A stretch of 64,000 nt of DNA. It comes from an uncultured Collinsella sp. (GTDB lineage Bacteria > Actinomycetota > Coriobacteriia > Coriobacteriales > Coriobacteriaceae). Shown piece by piece: positions 1-7,921 of this stretch. A model generated the notes under the pieces. The model made no database searches. It saw nothing but the letters and a program-made list of their open reading frames with translations, and was not told where the DNA came from. The stretch covers positions 109,853-173,852 of the forward strand of contig CAUACA010000002.1 in the NCBI GenBank assembly GCA_958427355.1, written 5' to 3'. How positions within the stretch are numbered: the first letter of the stretch is position 1; every line of letters starts with the position of its first letter. A program made the translations under genes and the position numbers.

Positions 1-194
1 AGATCGTTGAGCAGTTCAAGGGCGAGAAGCAGCTGGTCTTCAAGTTCCACAAGCGCAAGCGCTATCGTCGTCTGAAGGGTCACCGTCAGCAGCTCACCAA
101 GCTGAAGATCGTGAAGGTTCAGGCTACCTCCCGCGCCAAGAAGGCTGTCAAGGCAGAGGCTGAGGCTGTTGCCGAGGCTCCCGTCGCCGAGTAG
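1..194 (+). CDS. rplU: 50S ribosomal protein L21, 3' part
   Basis: Only the last 63 codons are in the window; the start lies upstream. The frame contains the basic block FKFHKRKRYRRLKGHRQ, which matches the conserved C-terminal region of L21, a 23S rRNA-binding protein of the large subunit. An Ala/Glu/Lys-rich tail (about 20 residues) extends beyond the usual L21 end. It is followed 33 nt later by rpmA, the usual rplU-rpmA-obg order, so these genes are probably cotranscribed from a promoter outside the window. Confidence 0.93.
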   Translation, partial: IVEQFKGEKQLVFKFHKRKRYRRLKGHRQQLTKLKIVKVQATSRAKKAVKAEAEAVAEAPVAE

Positions 195-227
195 ATTACA
201 CTCGTAACGAAAGAGTAGGTATACACA

Positions 228-485
228 ATGGCACACAAAAAAGGACTCGGTTCCTCCCGTAATGGCCGTGACTCCCGCGGTCAGCGCCTTGGCACGAAGC
301 GCTATGCCGGCCAGACGGTAACCACGGGCACGATTCTCGTCCGTCAGCACGGCACGCACATCCACCCGGGTGAGAACGTTGGCCGTGGTAAGGACGACAC
401 GCTGTTCGCGCTGGTCGACGGTACCGTTGAGTTCCACAAGGGTATCAAGCACAGGGTCAGCGTACGCCCGCTCGCGAACGCGTAA
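228..485 (+). CDS. rpmA: 50S ribosomal protein L27
   Basis: The 85-residue protein begins MAHKKGLGSSRNGRDSRGQR, the standard L27 N-terminus, whose basic tail reaches toward the peptidyl transferase centre. No cleavable N-terminal extension like that of Firmicutes L27 is seen. The length matches the family. The start is ATG, preceded by a weak purine stretch (AAAGAG at about 210). The gene lies between rplU and obg, the common bacterial arrangement. Confidence 0.97.
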   Translation: MAHKKGLGSSRNGRDSRGQRLGTKRYAGQTVTTGTILVRQHGTHIHPGENVGRGKDDTLFALVDGTVEFHKGIKHRVSVRPLANA

Positions 486-510
486 TTCACCCTTCATAGA
501 GCACATATGT

Positions 511-555
511 GGGAGGCACTTGAGTTTTAGGATTCAAGGGTCTCCCTCTTTTTTG
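511..555 (+). terminator. Hairpin plus T-run between rpmA and obg
   Basis: GGGAG (511-515) pairs with CTCCC (542-546), and CTTGA (519-523) with TCAAG (534-538). The stem is followed by TCTTTTTTG. It resembles an intrinsic terminator, but its stem has a 3-nt mismatch. It probably allows partial readthrough into obg, lowering GTPase expression relative to the ribosomal proteins. Confidence 0.55.
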
Positions 556-570
556 TAGGAGGCGATTCTG

Positions 571-2037
571 TTGTCACAGTTCACCGATATCAGCCGCATT
601 AACGTGTGCGGCGGCGACGGCGGAGCCGGATGCATGTCGTTTAGGCGCGAGGCATTTGTCCCCAAGGGCGGCCCCGATGGCGGCGACGGCGGTCGTGGCG
701 GCAATGTCGTCATCCAGGCCGATGCTCAGCTGTCTTCGCTGATCGATTACCGCTTTAAGCATCACTTCCGCGCCGAGCGCGGCACGCACGGGCAGGGTTC
801 CCGTCGTAACGGTAAGAGCGGCGAGGACCTGATTCTCAAGGTCCCTATGGGTACCGTGGTGCGCGAGCTCGACCCCGAGACGCAGACCCCGATGTTCGAG
901 ATTGCCGACCTCGTTCACGATGGCGAGCGCGTTGTCGTGGCACCCGGCGGTGCCGGCGGCCTGGGCAACACGCACTTTGTGACGTCGGTGCGCCGCGCGC
1001 CCGCGTTCGCTCAGCTGGGCGAGCCGGCCGAGGAGCACTGGATCGAGCTCGAGATGAAGCTTATGGCTGATGCCGCGCTCGTGGGCTTTCCCTCGGTGGG
1101 TAAGTCATCGCTCATTGCGCGCATGAGTGCCGCCCGCCCCAAGATCGCTGACTACCCGTTTACCACGCTCGTGCCGAACCTCGGCATGGTGCGTGCCGGC
1201 GAATATTCTTACGTCGTTGCCGACGTCCCCGGTCTCATCGAGGGCGCGAGCGAGGGCAAGGGCTTGGGTCACCAGTTCCTGCGCCACATTGAGCGTACGG
1301 CCCTGATCATGCATGTCGTCGACATGACGGGCGGTTTTGAGGATCGCGATCCGGTTGAGGACTATCGCATCATCAACCGCGAGCTCGAGCAGTATGGCGC
1401 CGAGCTTTCGGAGCGTCCGCAGATCGTTGTTGCCAACAAGTGCGATGCGCCGGGCACGGCCGACAAGATTGCCGACCTTAAGCGTGCGGCGCTCGACGAT
1501 GGCCATATGTTCTTTGCCGTGTCTGCTGTTACGGGCGCCGGCCTCAACACGCTGATGCTTGCCGTGGGCGAGCAGGTGGCTAAGCTTCGCGCCGAGCTGG
1601 CGGTCTCTGATGAGCCGGTCGATCTGCGCGACGAGGAGTGGGAGCGTCGCCGCCTGCAGCGCGAGAAGCGTTTCCGCATTGTCCAGGAAGAGCCCGGTGC
1701 CTTCCGCGTGGTCGGTCGTGCCATCGAGCGCATGGTCATTCAGACCGACTGGGAAAATGAGGAAGCCGTCATTTACCTGCAGCATAAGTTTGCGCGTATG
1801 GGTGTTGACGACGCGCTCGAGAAGGCCGGTTGCCGTGCGGGCGACGAGGTCCGCATTTGCCAGCGCGCCTTTGACTTTGAGGGCGCTGAGGACTTCTCGG
1901 AGTACGAGGAGCTCGAGGATGCTGGCGAGGACGTTGCCGTTGAGGCCATTGACGTGACCGATGCTGCGGATGAGGGCGTCGAGGTTGTCGATGCGGCGGA
2001 TGCCGAGGACGATGCCGAGACCTCGGAGGGCGAGTAA
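571..2037 (+). CDS. obg: GTPase Obg/CgtA
   Basis: Obg is a large-subunit assembly GTPase also linked to stringent control. The 488-residue protein has the glycine-rich Obg fold first (about 1-160, with many GGDGG-type turns). The G domain follows, with G1 GFPSVGKSS (172-180), G3 DVPGL (218-222) and G4 NKCD (289-292). An OCT-type domain lies at about 350-430. The last 60 residues form a strongly acidic tail. The start is TTG at 571, set by AGGAGGC at 557-563. It is followed by nadD after 3 nt. Confidence 0.96.
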   Translation: MSQFTDISRINVCGGDGGAGCMSFRREAFVPKGGPDGGDGGRGGNVVIQADAQLSSLIDYRFKHHFRAERGTHGQGSRRNGKSGEDLILKVPMGTVVRELDPETQTPMFEIADLVHDGERVVVAPGGAGGLGNTHFVTSVRRAPAFAQLGEPAEEHWIELEMKLMADAALVGFPSVGKSSLIARMSAARPKIADYPFTTLVPNLGMVRAGEYSYVVADVPGLIEGASEGKGLGHQFLRHIERTALIMHVVDMTGGFEDRDPVEDYRIINRELEQYGAELSERPQIVVANKCDAPGTADKIADLKRAALDDGHMFFAVSAVTGAGLNTLMLAVGEQVAKLRAELAVSDEPVDLRDEEWERRRLQREKRFRIVQEEPGAFRVVGRAIERMVIQTDWENEEAVIYLQHKFARMGVDDALEKAGCRAGDEVRICQRAFDFEGAEDFSEYEELEDAGEDVAVEAIDVTDAADEGVEVVDAADAEDDAETSEGE

Positions 2038-2040
2038 GCC

Positions 2041-2718
2041 ATGTCGTTGCGCGGTGGAATCGGTTTGCCCGAGCTGCCCATAAAAGAGGGCAAAGAGTTT
2101 CGGCTTGGCATTATGGGCGGCACATTTGACCCGATTCATTACGGGCACCTGGTGACCGCCGAGCAGGCGCGCGAGTCGCTCGACTTGGACGCTGTGCTCT
2201 TTATGCCGGCGGGCTCTCCTGCCTTTAAGCTTGACAAGCCGGTGACGCCTGCTGAGGACCGTTATGCCATGACGGTCCTCGCAACCGCCGCGAACCCGGC
2301 CTTTTTGGCGAGTCGGTTCGAGATCGACCGTCCGGGCGTAACCTACACGGCCGATACGCTTCATGCCCTTCGCGACTTTTATCCGCCGCAGGTAAAGCTC
2401 TACTTTATTACGGGCGCCGACGCGATTATCGATATTGTGACCTGGCATGATGCCGAACGAATCGCTGAGCTTGCTACCTTTATTGCGGCGACGCGACCGG
2501 GCTTTGATATCGATACGGCGCGTGCCCGAATCAAAGAGTCGGGGCTGCCGTTCGACGTGCGCTATATTCAGATTCCTGCGCTGGCGATTAGCTCGACGAA
2601 CATTCGTAAGCGAGTTGCCCGCGGCATGAGCGTGCGCTATCTTACGAGCGAGTCTGTGCTCGGCTACATTCGCAAGCGCGGTTTGTATGTCGATCTGGGC
2701 CAAGAAGATTTTGAGTGA
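2041..2718 (+). CDS. nadD: Nicotinate-nucleotide adenylyltransferase
   Basis: This enzyme transfers AMP from ATP to nicotinate mononucleotide, giving deamido-NAD in NAD synthesis. The 225-residue protein shows the nucleotidyltransferase motif GGTFDPIHYGH (26-36) and the ISSTNIR motif (183-189). The first 20 residues precede the usual start of the fold, so an internal start is possible, but ATG 2041 directly follows the obg stop and fits a coupled operon. The neighbours nadD-yqeK-rsfS are the classic set. Confidence 0.95.
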   Translation: MSLRGGIGLPELPIKEGKEFRLGIMGGTFDPIHYGHLVTAEQARESLDLDAVLFMPAGSPAFKLDKPVTPAEDRYAMTVLATAANPAFLASRFEIDRPGVTYTADTLHALRDFYPPQVKLYFITGADAIIDIVTWHDAERIAELATFIAATRPGFDIDTARARIKESGLPFDVRYIQIPALAISSTNIRKRVARGMSVRYLTSESVLGYIRKRGLYVDLGQEDFE

Positions 2719-2730
2719 TGGGGGTCTACG

Positions 2731-3339
2731 TTGTCGGTAGAGGATCAGTTTGAGGGCGATGAGCGCGCGCTGCTCAAGCGCATTCAAGAGCTGCTCGATG
2801 TTCGCATGAAGGATAAGCGTAATCGCTATGTGCATTCGCTGGGTGTTGCCGAGACCGCACTTCATCTGGCCGAGGTCTACGGCGTTGACCGCTTTGATGC
2901 CGCTGCCGCCGGCCTGATCCATGACTGGGACAAAGTGCTCTCCGACGACGAGCTGGTCACGCGCGCTCTGCATTACGGCATTAAGATTGCCGGCTCTCCT
3001 TCCGCCGCGACGCCGCTTTTGCATGGCCCTGTTGCCGCCTATGAGCTTCCGCAGCTTTTCCCCGAGTTGTCGCCGGCCGTTTTCCAGGCTGTCGACCGTC
3101 ACACCGTGGGTGCCTGTGACATGACGCCGCTCGATATGGTGGTCTTTGTGGCCGATGCCATCGAGCCCAACCGCCACGGCGACTATGCGCATGCGCTGCG
3201 CAAGATGGTGGGGGAGTCGTCGCTCGACGAGTTGTTCTTCTCCTGTTTTGCGCAGGGTTTGGTCTATGTGATCCAGTCCGGGCGCTATCTTTATCCCACG
3301 GCTATTTCGATTTACAACCATTACGCCCAGCTGCGCTAG
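2731..3339 (+). CDS. yqeK: HD-domain hydrolase YqeK (diadenosine tetraphosphatase family)
   Basis: The 202-residue protein has HD-superfamily metal ligands: a histidine in RYVHSLGVA (about 35) and the HD pair in GLIHDWDK (64-65). Characterised YqeK proteins cleave Ap4A symmetrically to ADP. The position between nadD and rsfS is diagnostic. The start is TTG 2731, preceded by a G-rich stretch, 12 nt after nadD. The activity is inferred from the family and not from any substrate-specific residue seen here. Confidence 0.9.
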   Translation: MSVEDQFEGDERALLKRIQELLDVRMKDKRNRYVHSLGVAETALHLAEVYGVDRFDAAAAGLIHDWDKVLSDDELVTRALHYGIKIAGSPSAATPLLHGPVAAYELPQLFPELSPAVFQAVDRHTVGACDMTPLDMVVFVADAIEPNRHGDYAHALRKMVGESSLDELFFSCFAQGLVYVIQSGRYLYPTAISIYNHYAQLR

Positions 3340-3366
3340 CTCGGGCTGTCTAGAAAGAGGTATTCC

Positions 3367-3822
3367 ATGGCCGACGAGACCATGACCGACGAGCAGATTC
3401 TTGAAGGTGTGGAGCACAAGAGCTTCGCCGCCACGTCCGACCGCACTGCCGCCTCGCTGTCCGCGAGCGGTGTCGCCGCCGAGGATGTCGCCCGCGCCGC
3501 CGCGCAGGCCGCCTACGACAAGAAGGGCGAGGACGTTCAGGTGCTCGACCTGACCGAGCTTTCCGACGTATGCGACTACTTTGTGCTTGCCACCGGTACC
3601 AACAACCGCCAGGTCGATTCTATCGTCGACGAGATCGAGGAGAAGGTCGCCGAGGCTTGCGGCGAGCACCCGTTCTCCATCGAGGGTCGCGAGCAGAAGA
3701 CCTGGATGCTCATGGACTACGGTTCGGTTGTCGTCCATGTTTTTACCCCCGAGGCTCGCGAGTTCTACCGCCTCGAGAAACTCTGGGGAGACGCCCCCCA
3801 GCTCCCCCTCAATCTCCTCTAG
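3367..3822 (+). CDS. rsfS: Ribosomal silencing factor RsfS
   Basis: RsfS binds L14 and blocks subunit joining during starvation. The 151-residue protein carries the RsfS core from about residue 40 (VLDLTELSDVCDYFVLATG, then WMLMDYGSVVVHVF). A roughly 40-residue Ala/Ser/Asp-rich N-terminal extension is longer than in most relatives. ATG 3367 has an AGAAAGAGG site upstream. An internal start in the extension cannot be excluded. It is the last gene of the obg operon before a strong terminator. Confidence 0.93.
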   Translation: MADETMTDEQILEGVEHKSFAATSDRTAASLSASGVAAEDVARAAAQAAYDKKGEDVQVLDLTELSDVCDYFVLATGTNNRQVDSIVDEIEEKVAEACGEHPFSIEGREQKTWMLMDYGSVVVHVFTPEAREFYRLEKLWGDAPQLPLNLL

Positions 3823-3863
3823 TAGCTCATTTGAGACGGGGTTTAGCTACCCTCACGCATATC

Positions 3864-3906
3864 GCCGGGCAGTTGCGGTTTTCCGCAGCTACCCGGCTTT
3901 CTTTTT
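3864..3906. terminator. Bidirectional terminator between rsfS and dinB
   Basis: A 15-bp near-perfect stem, GCCGGGCAGTTGCGG (3864-3878) with CCGCAGCTACCCGGC (3883-3897), has a TTTT loop. TTTCTTTTT follows on the plus strand. It lies between the convergent ends of rsfS and dinB and can serve both. Confidence 0.88.
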
Positions 3907-3916
3907 GCCTCAGGGA

Positions 3917-5170
3917 CTAATCGTTGAAGCGGGATTGGCGGCCGAAGGATAGGGCGGTGTCGCCGAATTTGTCTCGGACGGCGTCGATGGCGACGGAGAG
4001 GTCGCGGCGGTCGCTGGATTGGGCTCCGCGGTCATCGATCTCGCAGAACAGGTCGGTCTGGATGCCGCCCCGATGGTCAAAGTCGCTCATGCCGATGCCC
4101 GCTAAGCGAACATGCATGCCATCCTGCCAGATGTTGTCGAGCAGTTCGAGTGCAACCGCCACGAAGATGTTCTCATCGTCGGTCGGATGAGGCAGCCGGC
4201 GCTGTGCTGTACGCCCGCTGCCATACGAATACTTAAGCTTGAGCGTTACCGTGGCACCCGTCAGCCCCTGACGGCGCAGGCGGCGTCCCACTGACTCTCC
4301 CAACAGCGCAATCGCCGCCTCAATATCCCCACGCTCAGTTAAATCTTTAGCAAAGGTGCGTTCATTGCTGACCGACTTGACCTCGCGCTCTTCATCGAGG
4401 CTCGTGACTTCGGAGATTTCGAGTCCCAGCGCACGCTGGCGCATGTGCTCGCCGTTGACGCCAAAAATAGAGGCCAAGGTGGATTCCGGTGCACGTGATA
4501 GCTCGCCGAGGGTGTAGATGCGCATGCGGCGCAGTCGCTCCTCGGCCGAGCGCCCGATGCCACTCATGGCAGATATCGGCAGCGCGGCCAAAAAGCGCTG
4601 CTCGGTTCCGGGGCGCACGATGGTCAGCCCAAACGGCTTATCCCGCTCGCTTGCGATTTTTGCGACCGTCTTGTTGCAGCCCACGCCAATGGAGCAGGTC
4701 ACTCCCAGCCCTGCCACGCGGTCGCTTATACGCCGCGCAACCAGCAGCGGGTCTTCGGGCGCAAAGCGACCCGGTGTGATATCGATAAAGGCTTCGTCGA
4801 TGGATACGCGCTCGACGCGCGGGGTCTCGTCGGCGAGAATCGCCATGACCTGCGCGCTCACCTCGCGGTAGCGATCAAAGTGCCCGTGCGTCCAAATGGC
4901 TTGCGGGCACAAGCGCCGCGCTTCGGCCGAGGCCATGGCAGAGTGCACGCCAAAGCGACGTGCCTCATACGAACACGTGGACACGACGCCACGCGAATCG
5001 GCGTCTCCGCCCACGATGAGCGGCTTGCCGCGCCATTCGGGATGATCGAGCATCTCCACGCTCGCAAAAAACGCATCGAGGTCCATCAGGCCCACCGCCG
5101 GACCCGTCCAGGGAGGCGGCGTGACGCCCGTGGCATCCTCATAACCGTATGTATGTTCGCGTCTTTCCAT
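3917..5170 (-). CDS. dinB: DNA polymerase IV (Y-family)
   Basis: This translesion polymerase has 417 residues. The first catalytic motif MDLDAFFASVE starts at residue 29, and the second, SIDEAF, has its acidic pair at 125-126. The finger, helix-hairpin-helix (about 190-220) and little-finger regions follow in the usual order. About 24 residues precede the standard start of the family. The gene is monocistronic on the minus strand. A TATACT box lies only 6 nt before the ATG, suggesting a leaderless mRNA. No LexA-type box was identified. Confidence 0.95.
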   Translation of the reverse strand: MERREHTYGYEDATGVTPPPWTGPAVGLMDLDAFFASVEMLDHPEWRGKPLIVGGDADSRGVVSTCSYEARRFGVHSAMASAEARRLCPQAIWTHGHFDRYREVSAQVMAILADETPRVERVSIDEAFIDITPGRFAPEDPLLVARRISDRVAGLGVTCSIGVGCNKTVAKIASERDKPFGLTIVRPGTEQRFLAALPISAMSGIGRSAEERLRRMRIYTLGELSRAPESTLASIFGVNGEHMRQRALGLEISEVTSLDEEREVKSVSNERTFAKDLTERGDIEAAIALLGESVGRRLRRQGLTGATVTLKLKYSYGSGRTAQRRLPHPTDDENIFVAVALELLDNIWQDGMHVRLAGIGMSDFDHRGGIQTDLFCEIDDRGAQSSDRRDLSVAIDAVRDKFGDTALSFGRQSRFND

Positions 5171-5176
5171 GTCATG

Positions 5177-5182
5177 AGTATA
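5177..5182 (-). promoter_or_regulatory. -10 box of dinB, leaderless arrangement
   Basis: Read on the minus strand, TATACT is followed by CATGAC and then the ATG of dinB at 5170. Transcription normally starts about 7 nt after the -10 box, which would place +1 at or next to the ATG. There is no Shine-Dalgarno sequence in the gap and no good -35. Confidence 0.5.
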
Positions 5183-5214
5183 CCGCGCAGCTCATGTGGG
5201 GTGCGTGTATGTGC

Positions 5215-5242
5215 TTGCAAATCCCGAATTCTTGTCTAAGAT
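5215..5242 (+). promoter_or_regulatory. Promoter of the rpsP operon
   Basis: TTGCAA (5215-5220), a 16-bp spacer and TAAGAT (5237-5242) lie between divergent dinB and rpsP. The predicted leader is about 120 nt. It ends in a small GCAGC/GCTGC hairpin (5340-5354) just before the ribosome binding site. Confidence 0.6.
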
Positions 5243-5371
5243 ATGGATTTGCCCTCGACTACACCGAAGAAGTTGGTCTCACGGACTTCACCTGCCCGCG
5301 TCGATGGCGTATTATGTTCAACTGTTTGTTTGTAGTTGCAGCCTAAAGCTGCTTGGTTGGAGGAGTTTCCT

Positions 5372-5713
5372 TTGGCAGTCAAGATTCGCCTTGCTCGTCA
5401 CGGCGCTAAGAAGCGTCCGTACTACCGTGTCGTCGTCGCCGATTCCCGCGCCCCGCGTGACGGTCGTATCATCGAGGAGGTTGGCCGCTACAACCCGATG
5501 ACCGCCCCCAAGACCATCAACCTCGACCTCGAGAAGATCGCCGACTGGCAGTCCAAGGGCGCTCAGCTCACCGATGCCGTCGCCGCTCTGGTCAAGGCCG
5601 CCAACGAGGGCGAGAAGACCGAGACCGTCGTCAAGAAGTCCAAGAAGCAGCTCGCCAAAGAGGCCGAGGCCGCTAAGGCTGCCGCTGAGGCCGCTGAGGG
5701 CGCCGAGGAGTAA
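5372..5713 (+). CDS. rpsP: 30S ribosomal protein S16
   Basis: From TTG 5372 the product is 113 residues and begins MAVKIRLARHGAKKRPYYR, the canonical S16 start. GGAGGAG at 5359-5365 is correctly spaced for it; an in-frame ATG at 5336 has no such site. The C-terminus carries a Lys/Ala/Glu-rich tail beyond the usual 80-90 residues. It opens the rpsP-khpA-rimM-trmD-lepB operon of ribosome and tRNA maturation genes. Confidence 0.96.
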   Translation: MAVKIRLARHGAKKRPYYRVVVADSRAPRDGRIIEEVGRYNPMTAPKTINLDLEKIADWQSKGAQLTDAVAALVKAANEGEKTETVVKKSKKQLAKEAEAAKAAAEAAEGAEE

Positions 5714-5716
5714 ATC

Positions 5717-6001
5717 GTGCCTGAGGTTGACGCTGCACAGCTCGAGGGTGAGGCAATGCTCTCAGATCGCATCGCCGATCTCGTCGAATATCTCGTTGTT
5801 CAGATCGTCGACGACCCGGATTCCGTGAGCCTTGAGGTCATCGATGGTGATGACGCCTCTACGATTGAGGTTTCGGTCGCCGAGGATGACGTCGCTAAGG
5901 TCATCGGCCGTCGTGGCCGTACCATCAAGGCCATTCGCACGCTCGCCCGTGCGCTGGCCGCTCGCCTCGACACTGCTGTCGAGGTAGAGGTTCTGGGCTA
6001 G
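5717..6001 (+). CDS. khpA: KH-domain RNA-binding protein KhpA
   Basis: This small single-KH-domain protein (94 residues, YlqC family) contains the GxxG RNA-binding loop in VIGRRGRTIKAIR near residue 60. It starts at GTG 5717, 3 nt after rpsP. The gene between rpsP and rimM is the standard position of khpA. In other bacteria KhpA pairs with KhpB to bind many RNAs; no khpB is present in this window. Confidence 0.93.
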   Translation: MPEVDAAQLEGEAMLSDRIADLVEYLVVQIVDDPDSVSLEVIDGDDASTIEVSVAEDDVAKVIGRRGRTIKAIRTLARALAARLDTAVEVEVLG

Positions 6002-6005
6002 GACC

Positions 6006-6527
6006 TTGAGGTCCCAGTACAAAAACATCGCCCGTGTGGTCAAGCCGCACGGAAGGAAGGGGGAGGTCCTCGCGCAGCCGCTGCGGGGGCTTCCTTCTGT
6101 ATTAGAGCCGGGTATGCGCGTCGCCCTGACGCCGCCGGCGCTCAAGCGCGACCGCTTTTGCACGGTCGTGTCCGTCACCGATACGGGCGATGGCGATCTG
6201 GTCTCGTTTGAGGGCATTGACGACTTGACGGCCGCCGAGGGCATCACGGGATGCTACGTGCTGGCAAATCGTGACGATTTTGAGCTCGATTCGCTCGACG
6301 CTGCCTATACCGACCTGATGGGTCGCGAGGTGGTCGACGAGCGCTTCGGTTCGCTCGGCACGATCGTCGAGATCATGTCGACGCCCGCTAACGATGTTTG
6401 GGTTGTCGAGGGTGATCGGTACGGCGAGGTACTGATTCCCGTGATCGAGCAGGTCGTGCTCGATCTTCCCGATGCAGGAACAATTTCCGTCCACGTGATG
6501 GACGGCCTTATCGATATGGACAAGTAG
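6006..6527 (+). CDS. rimM: Ribosome maturation factor RimM
   Basis: RimM assists assembly of the 30S head by binding S19. The 173-residue protein has the N-terminal RimM barrel with ARVVKPHGRKGEVLAQPL (about 9-26) and a C-terminal PRC barrel (about 97-170, including a DVWVVEG segment). The start is TTG 6006, 4 nt after khpA. Its place between khpA and trmD agrees with the assignment. Confidence 0.93.
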   Translation: MRSQYKNIARVVKPHGRKGEVLAQPLRGLPSVLEPGMRVALTPPALKRDRFCTVVSVTDTGDGDLVSFEGIDDLTAAEGITGCYVLANRDDFELDSLDAAYTDLMGREVVDERFGSLGTIVEIMSTPANDVWVVEGDRYGEVLIPVIEQVVLDLPDAGTISVHVMDGLIDMDK

Positions 6528-6537
6528 GGAGGAAAAC

Positions 6538-7296
6538 ATGCTGATTGAGACCCTTTCGGTCTTTCCCGAGATGTTTGAGCCCGTCATGTCCACATCGATC
6601 TTGGGCCGCGCCCGCAAGGCCGGCCTTTTTGATTTTAAGGCGTATAACCTGCGCGACTGGACGCACGACCGCCATCGTACCGTCGATGACGAGCCGTACG
6701 GCGGCGGGCAGGGCATGCTCATGAAGGTCGAGCCTATTGCCGAGGCCATCGAGGCCATCAGCTCCGAGGGTCCCAAGCCCACCGTAGTGTTCTTCACCCC
6801 CTGTGGCGAGCCCTTTACGCAGCATGTGGCCGAGCGCCTGCTCAAAAGTGAGCGCCTGCTGTTTGTGTGCAGCCGCTACGAGGGCGTCGACGAGCGTGCG
6901 TATGCGTATGCCGATGAGCGTCTGTCGATCGGCGACTACGTGCTTACGGGTGGCGAACTTCCCGCTATGGTCGTTGCCGATGCCGTTGTACGCCTGATTC
7001 CCGGCGCCCTGGGCGACGAGATGAGCAATGTGGACGAGTCGTTCTCGACCGCCGAGGACGGAGGCCTGCTCGAGTACGCGCAGTACACCCGTCCCGCCGA
7101 GTTCAACGGCGAGGGCGTGCCGCCGGTGCTCGTGAGTGGCGATCACGCCAAGGTCGATGCCTGGCGTCGCAAGAACGCCATCGAGCGCACCTGCCGCTGG
7201 CGTCCCGATCTTATCGAGACGGCGCGCCTCACGCCCGAGGAGCGTGCGTACGCGCAGGAGATTTTGGACGCTTCGTATTCGCAGAGCGAGGAGTGA
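6538..7296 (+). CDS. trmD: tRNA (guanine-37-N1)-methyltransferase
   Basis: TrmD methylates G37 of tRNA with S-adenosylmethionine, preventing +1 frameshifting. The 252-residue protein shows the SPOUT knot signatures: PYGGGQGMLM near 57-66, CSRYEGVDER near 112-121 and GDYVLTGGELPA near 133-144. ATG 6538 has GGGAGG upstream (6527-6532). It overlaps the start of lepB by 4 nt, implying translational coupling. Confidence 0.96.
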   Translation: MLIETLSVFPEMFEPVMSTSILGRARKAGLFDFKAYNLRDWTHDRHRTVDDEPYGGGQGMLMKVEPIAEAIEAISSEGPKPTVVFFTPCGEPFTQHVAERLLKSERLLFVCSRYEGVDERAYAYADERLSIGDYVLTGGELPAMVVADAVVRLIPGALGDEMSNVDESFSTAEDGGLLEYAQYTRPAEFNGEGVPPVLVSGDHAKVDAWRRKNAIERTCRWRPDLIETARLTPEERAYAQEILDASYSQSEE

Positions 7297-7862
7297 GAAT
7301 GGTTCCATCGCAGCATTCCGCGTTGAGGGGCGCTTTTGAGTGGATCGCGGTCATCGCGATCGCACTGGTCGCCACCTTCTTGATTCGCTCGTTTGTGGTC
7401 GAGCCCTTTGTGGTGCCCACCGGCTCCATGGAGTCCACGATCGAGATTGGCGACCAGATCCTGGCACAAAAGGTGAGCCTCGAGCTCGGTCAGCCCGTCA
7501 AGCAGGGCGATATCGTGGTGTTTCACAACCCCGATGGCACCTCCGAGCATGATGTTCTTGTCAAGCGTGTTATTGCCACGGCCGGCCAGACGGTCGACCT
7601 GCAGGATGGCAAGGTGGTCGTTGACGGCCAAGCGCTCGACGAGGACTATACGACGGGCATGAGCTGGCCACTTTCGGTCCAAGCGCCCGGCGCTCAGGTA
7701 AGCTATCCCTACACCGTTCCCGACGGGTGCGTGTGGGTGATGGGCGACAACCGCGAAAACTCTGCCGACTCACGCTACTTTGGTCCCGTCGACCGTTCGG
7801 ACCTGATCGCCGTGGCGCTCGTGCGTTACTGGCCGCTCAACCGTCTGGGCGCTATCGACTAA
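7293..7862 (+). CDS. lepB: Type I signal peptidase
   Basis: This membrane protease removes signal peptides from secreted proteins. The 189-residue protein has one N-terminal membrane segment (about 14-33). The Ser/Lys dyad is visible: Ser45 in PTGSMEST and Lys91 in VKRVIATAGQ. The GDNRENSADSR box lies near residue 152. GTG 7293 overlaps the trmD stop; ATG 7299 is an equally possible start. The size is typical of Gram-positive signal peptidases. Confidence 0.93.
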   Translation: MRMVPSQHSALRGAFEWIAVIAIALVATFLIRSFVVEPFVVPTGSMESTIEIGDQILAQKVSLELGQPVKQGDIVVFHNPDGTSEHDVLVKRVIATAGQTVDLQDGKVVVDGQALDEDYTTGMSWPLSVQAPGAQVSYPYTVPDGCVWVMGDNRENSADSRYFGPVDRSDLIAVALVRYWPLNRLGAID

Positions 7863-7869
7863 AAACCGC

Positions 7870-7875
7870 TATAGT
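7870..7875 (+). promoter_or_regulatory. Candidate -10 of glyQ-glyS
   Basis: TATAGT lies about 45 nt upstream of glyQ, just after lepB. No convincing -35 was found, so this is only a likely internal promoter. Confidence 0.35.
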
Positions 7876-7921
7876 ACAGTACCTAACCGTGTAATCGTTT
7901 CGACGAGGGGATATTAGAGGC

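Noticed and set aside
1105..3738. Long minus-strand open frame across obg, nadD and yqeK
   Set aside because: It is antisense to four well-identified genes and has no ribosome binding site or recognisable domain. The same holds for the long minus-strand frames over glyS (8684-11185), rpsB (21796-23298) and pnp (61571-63853).
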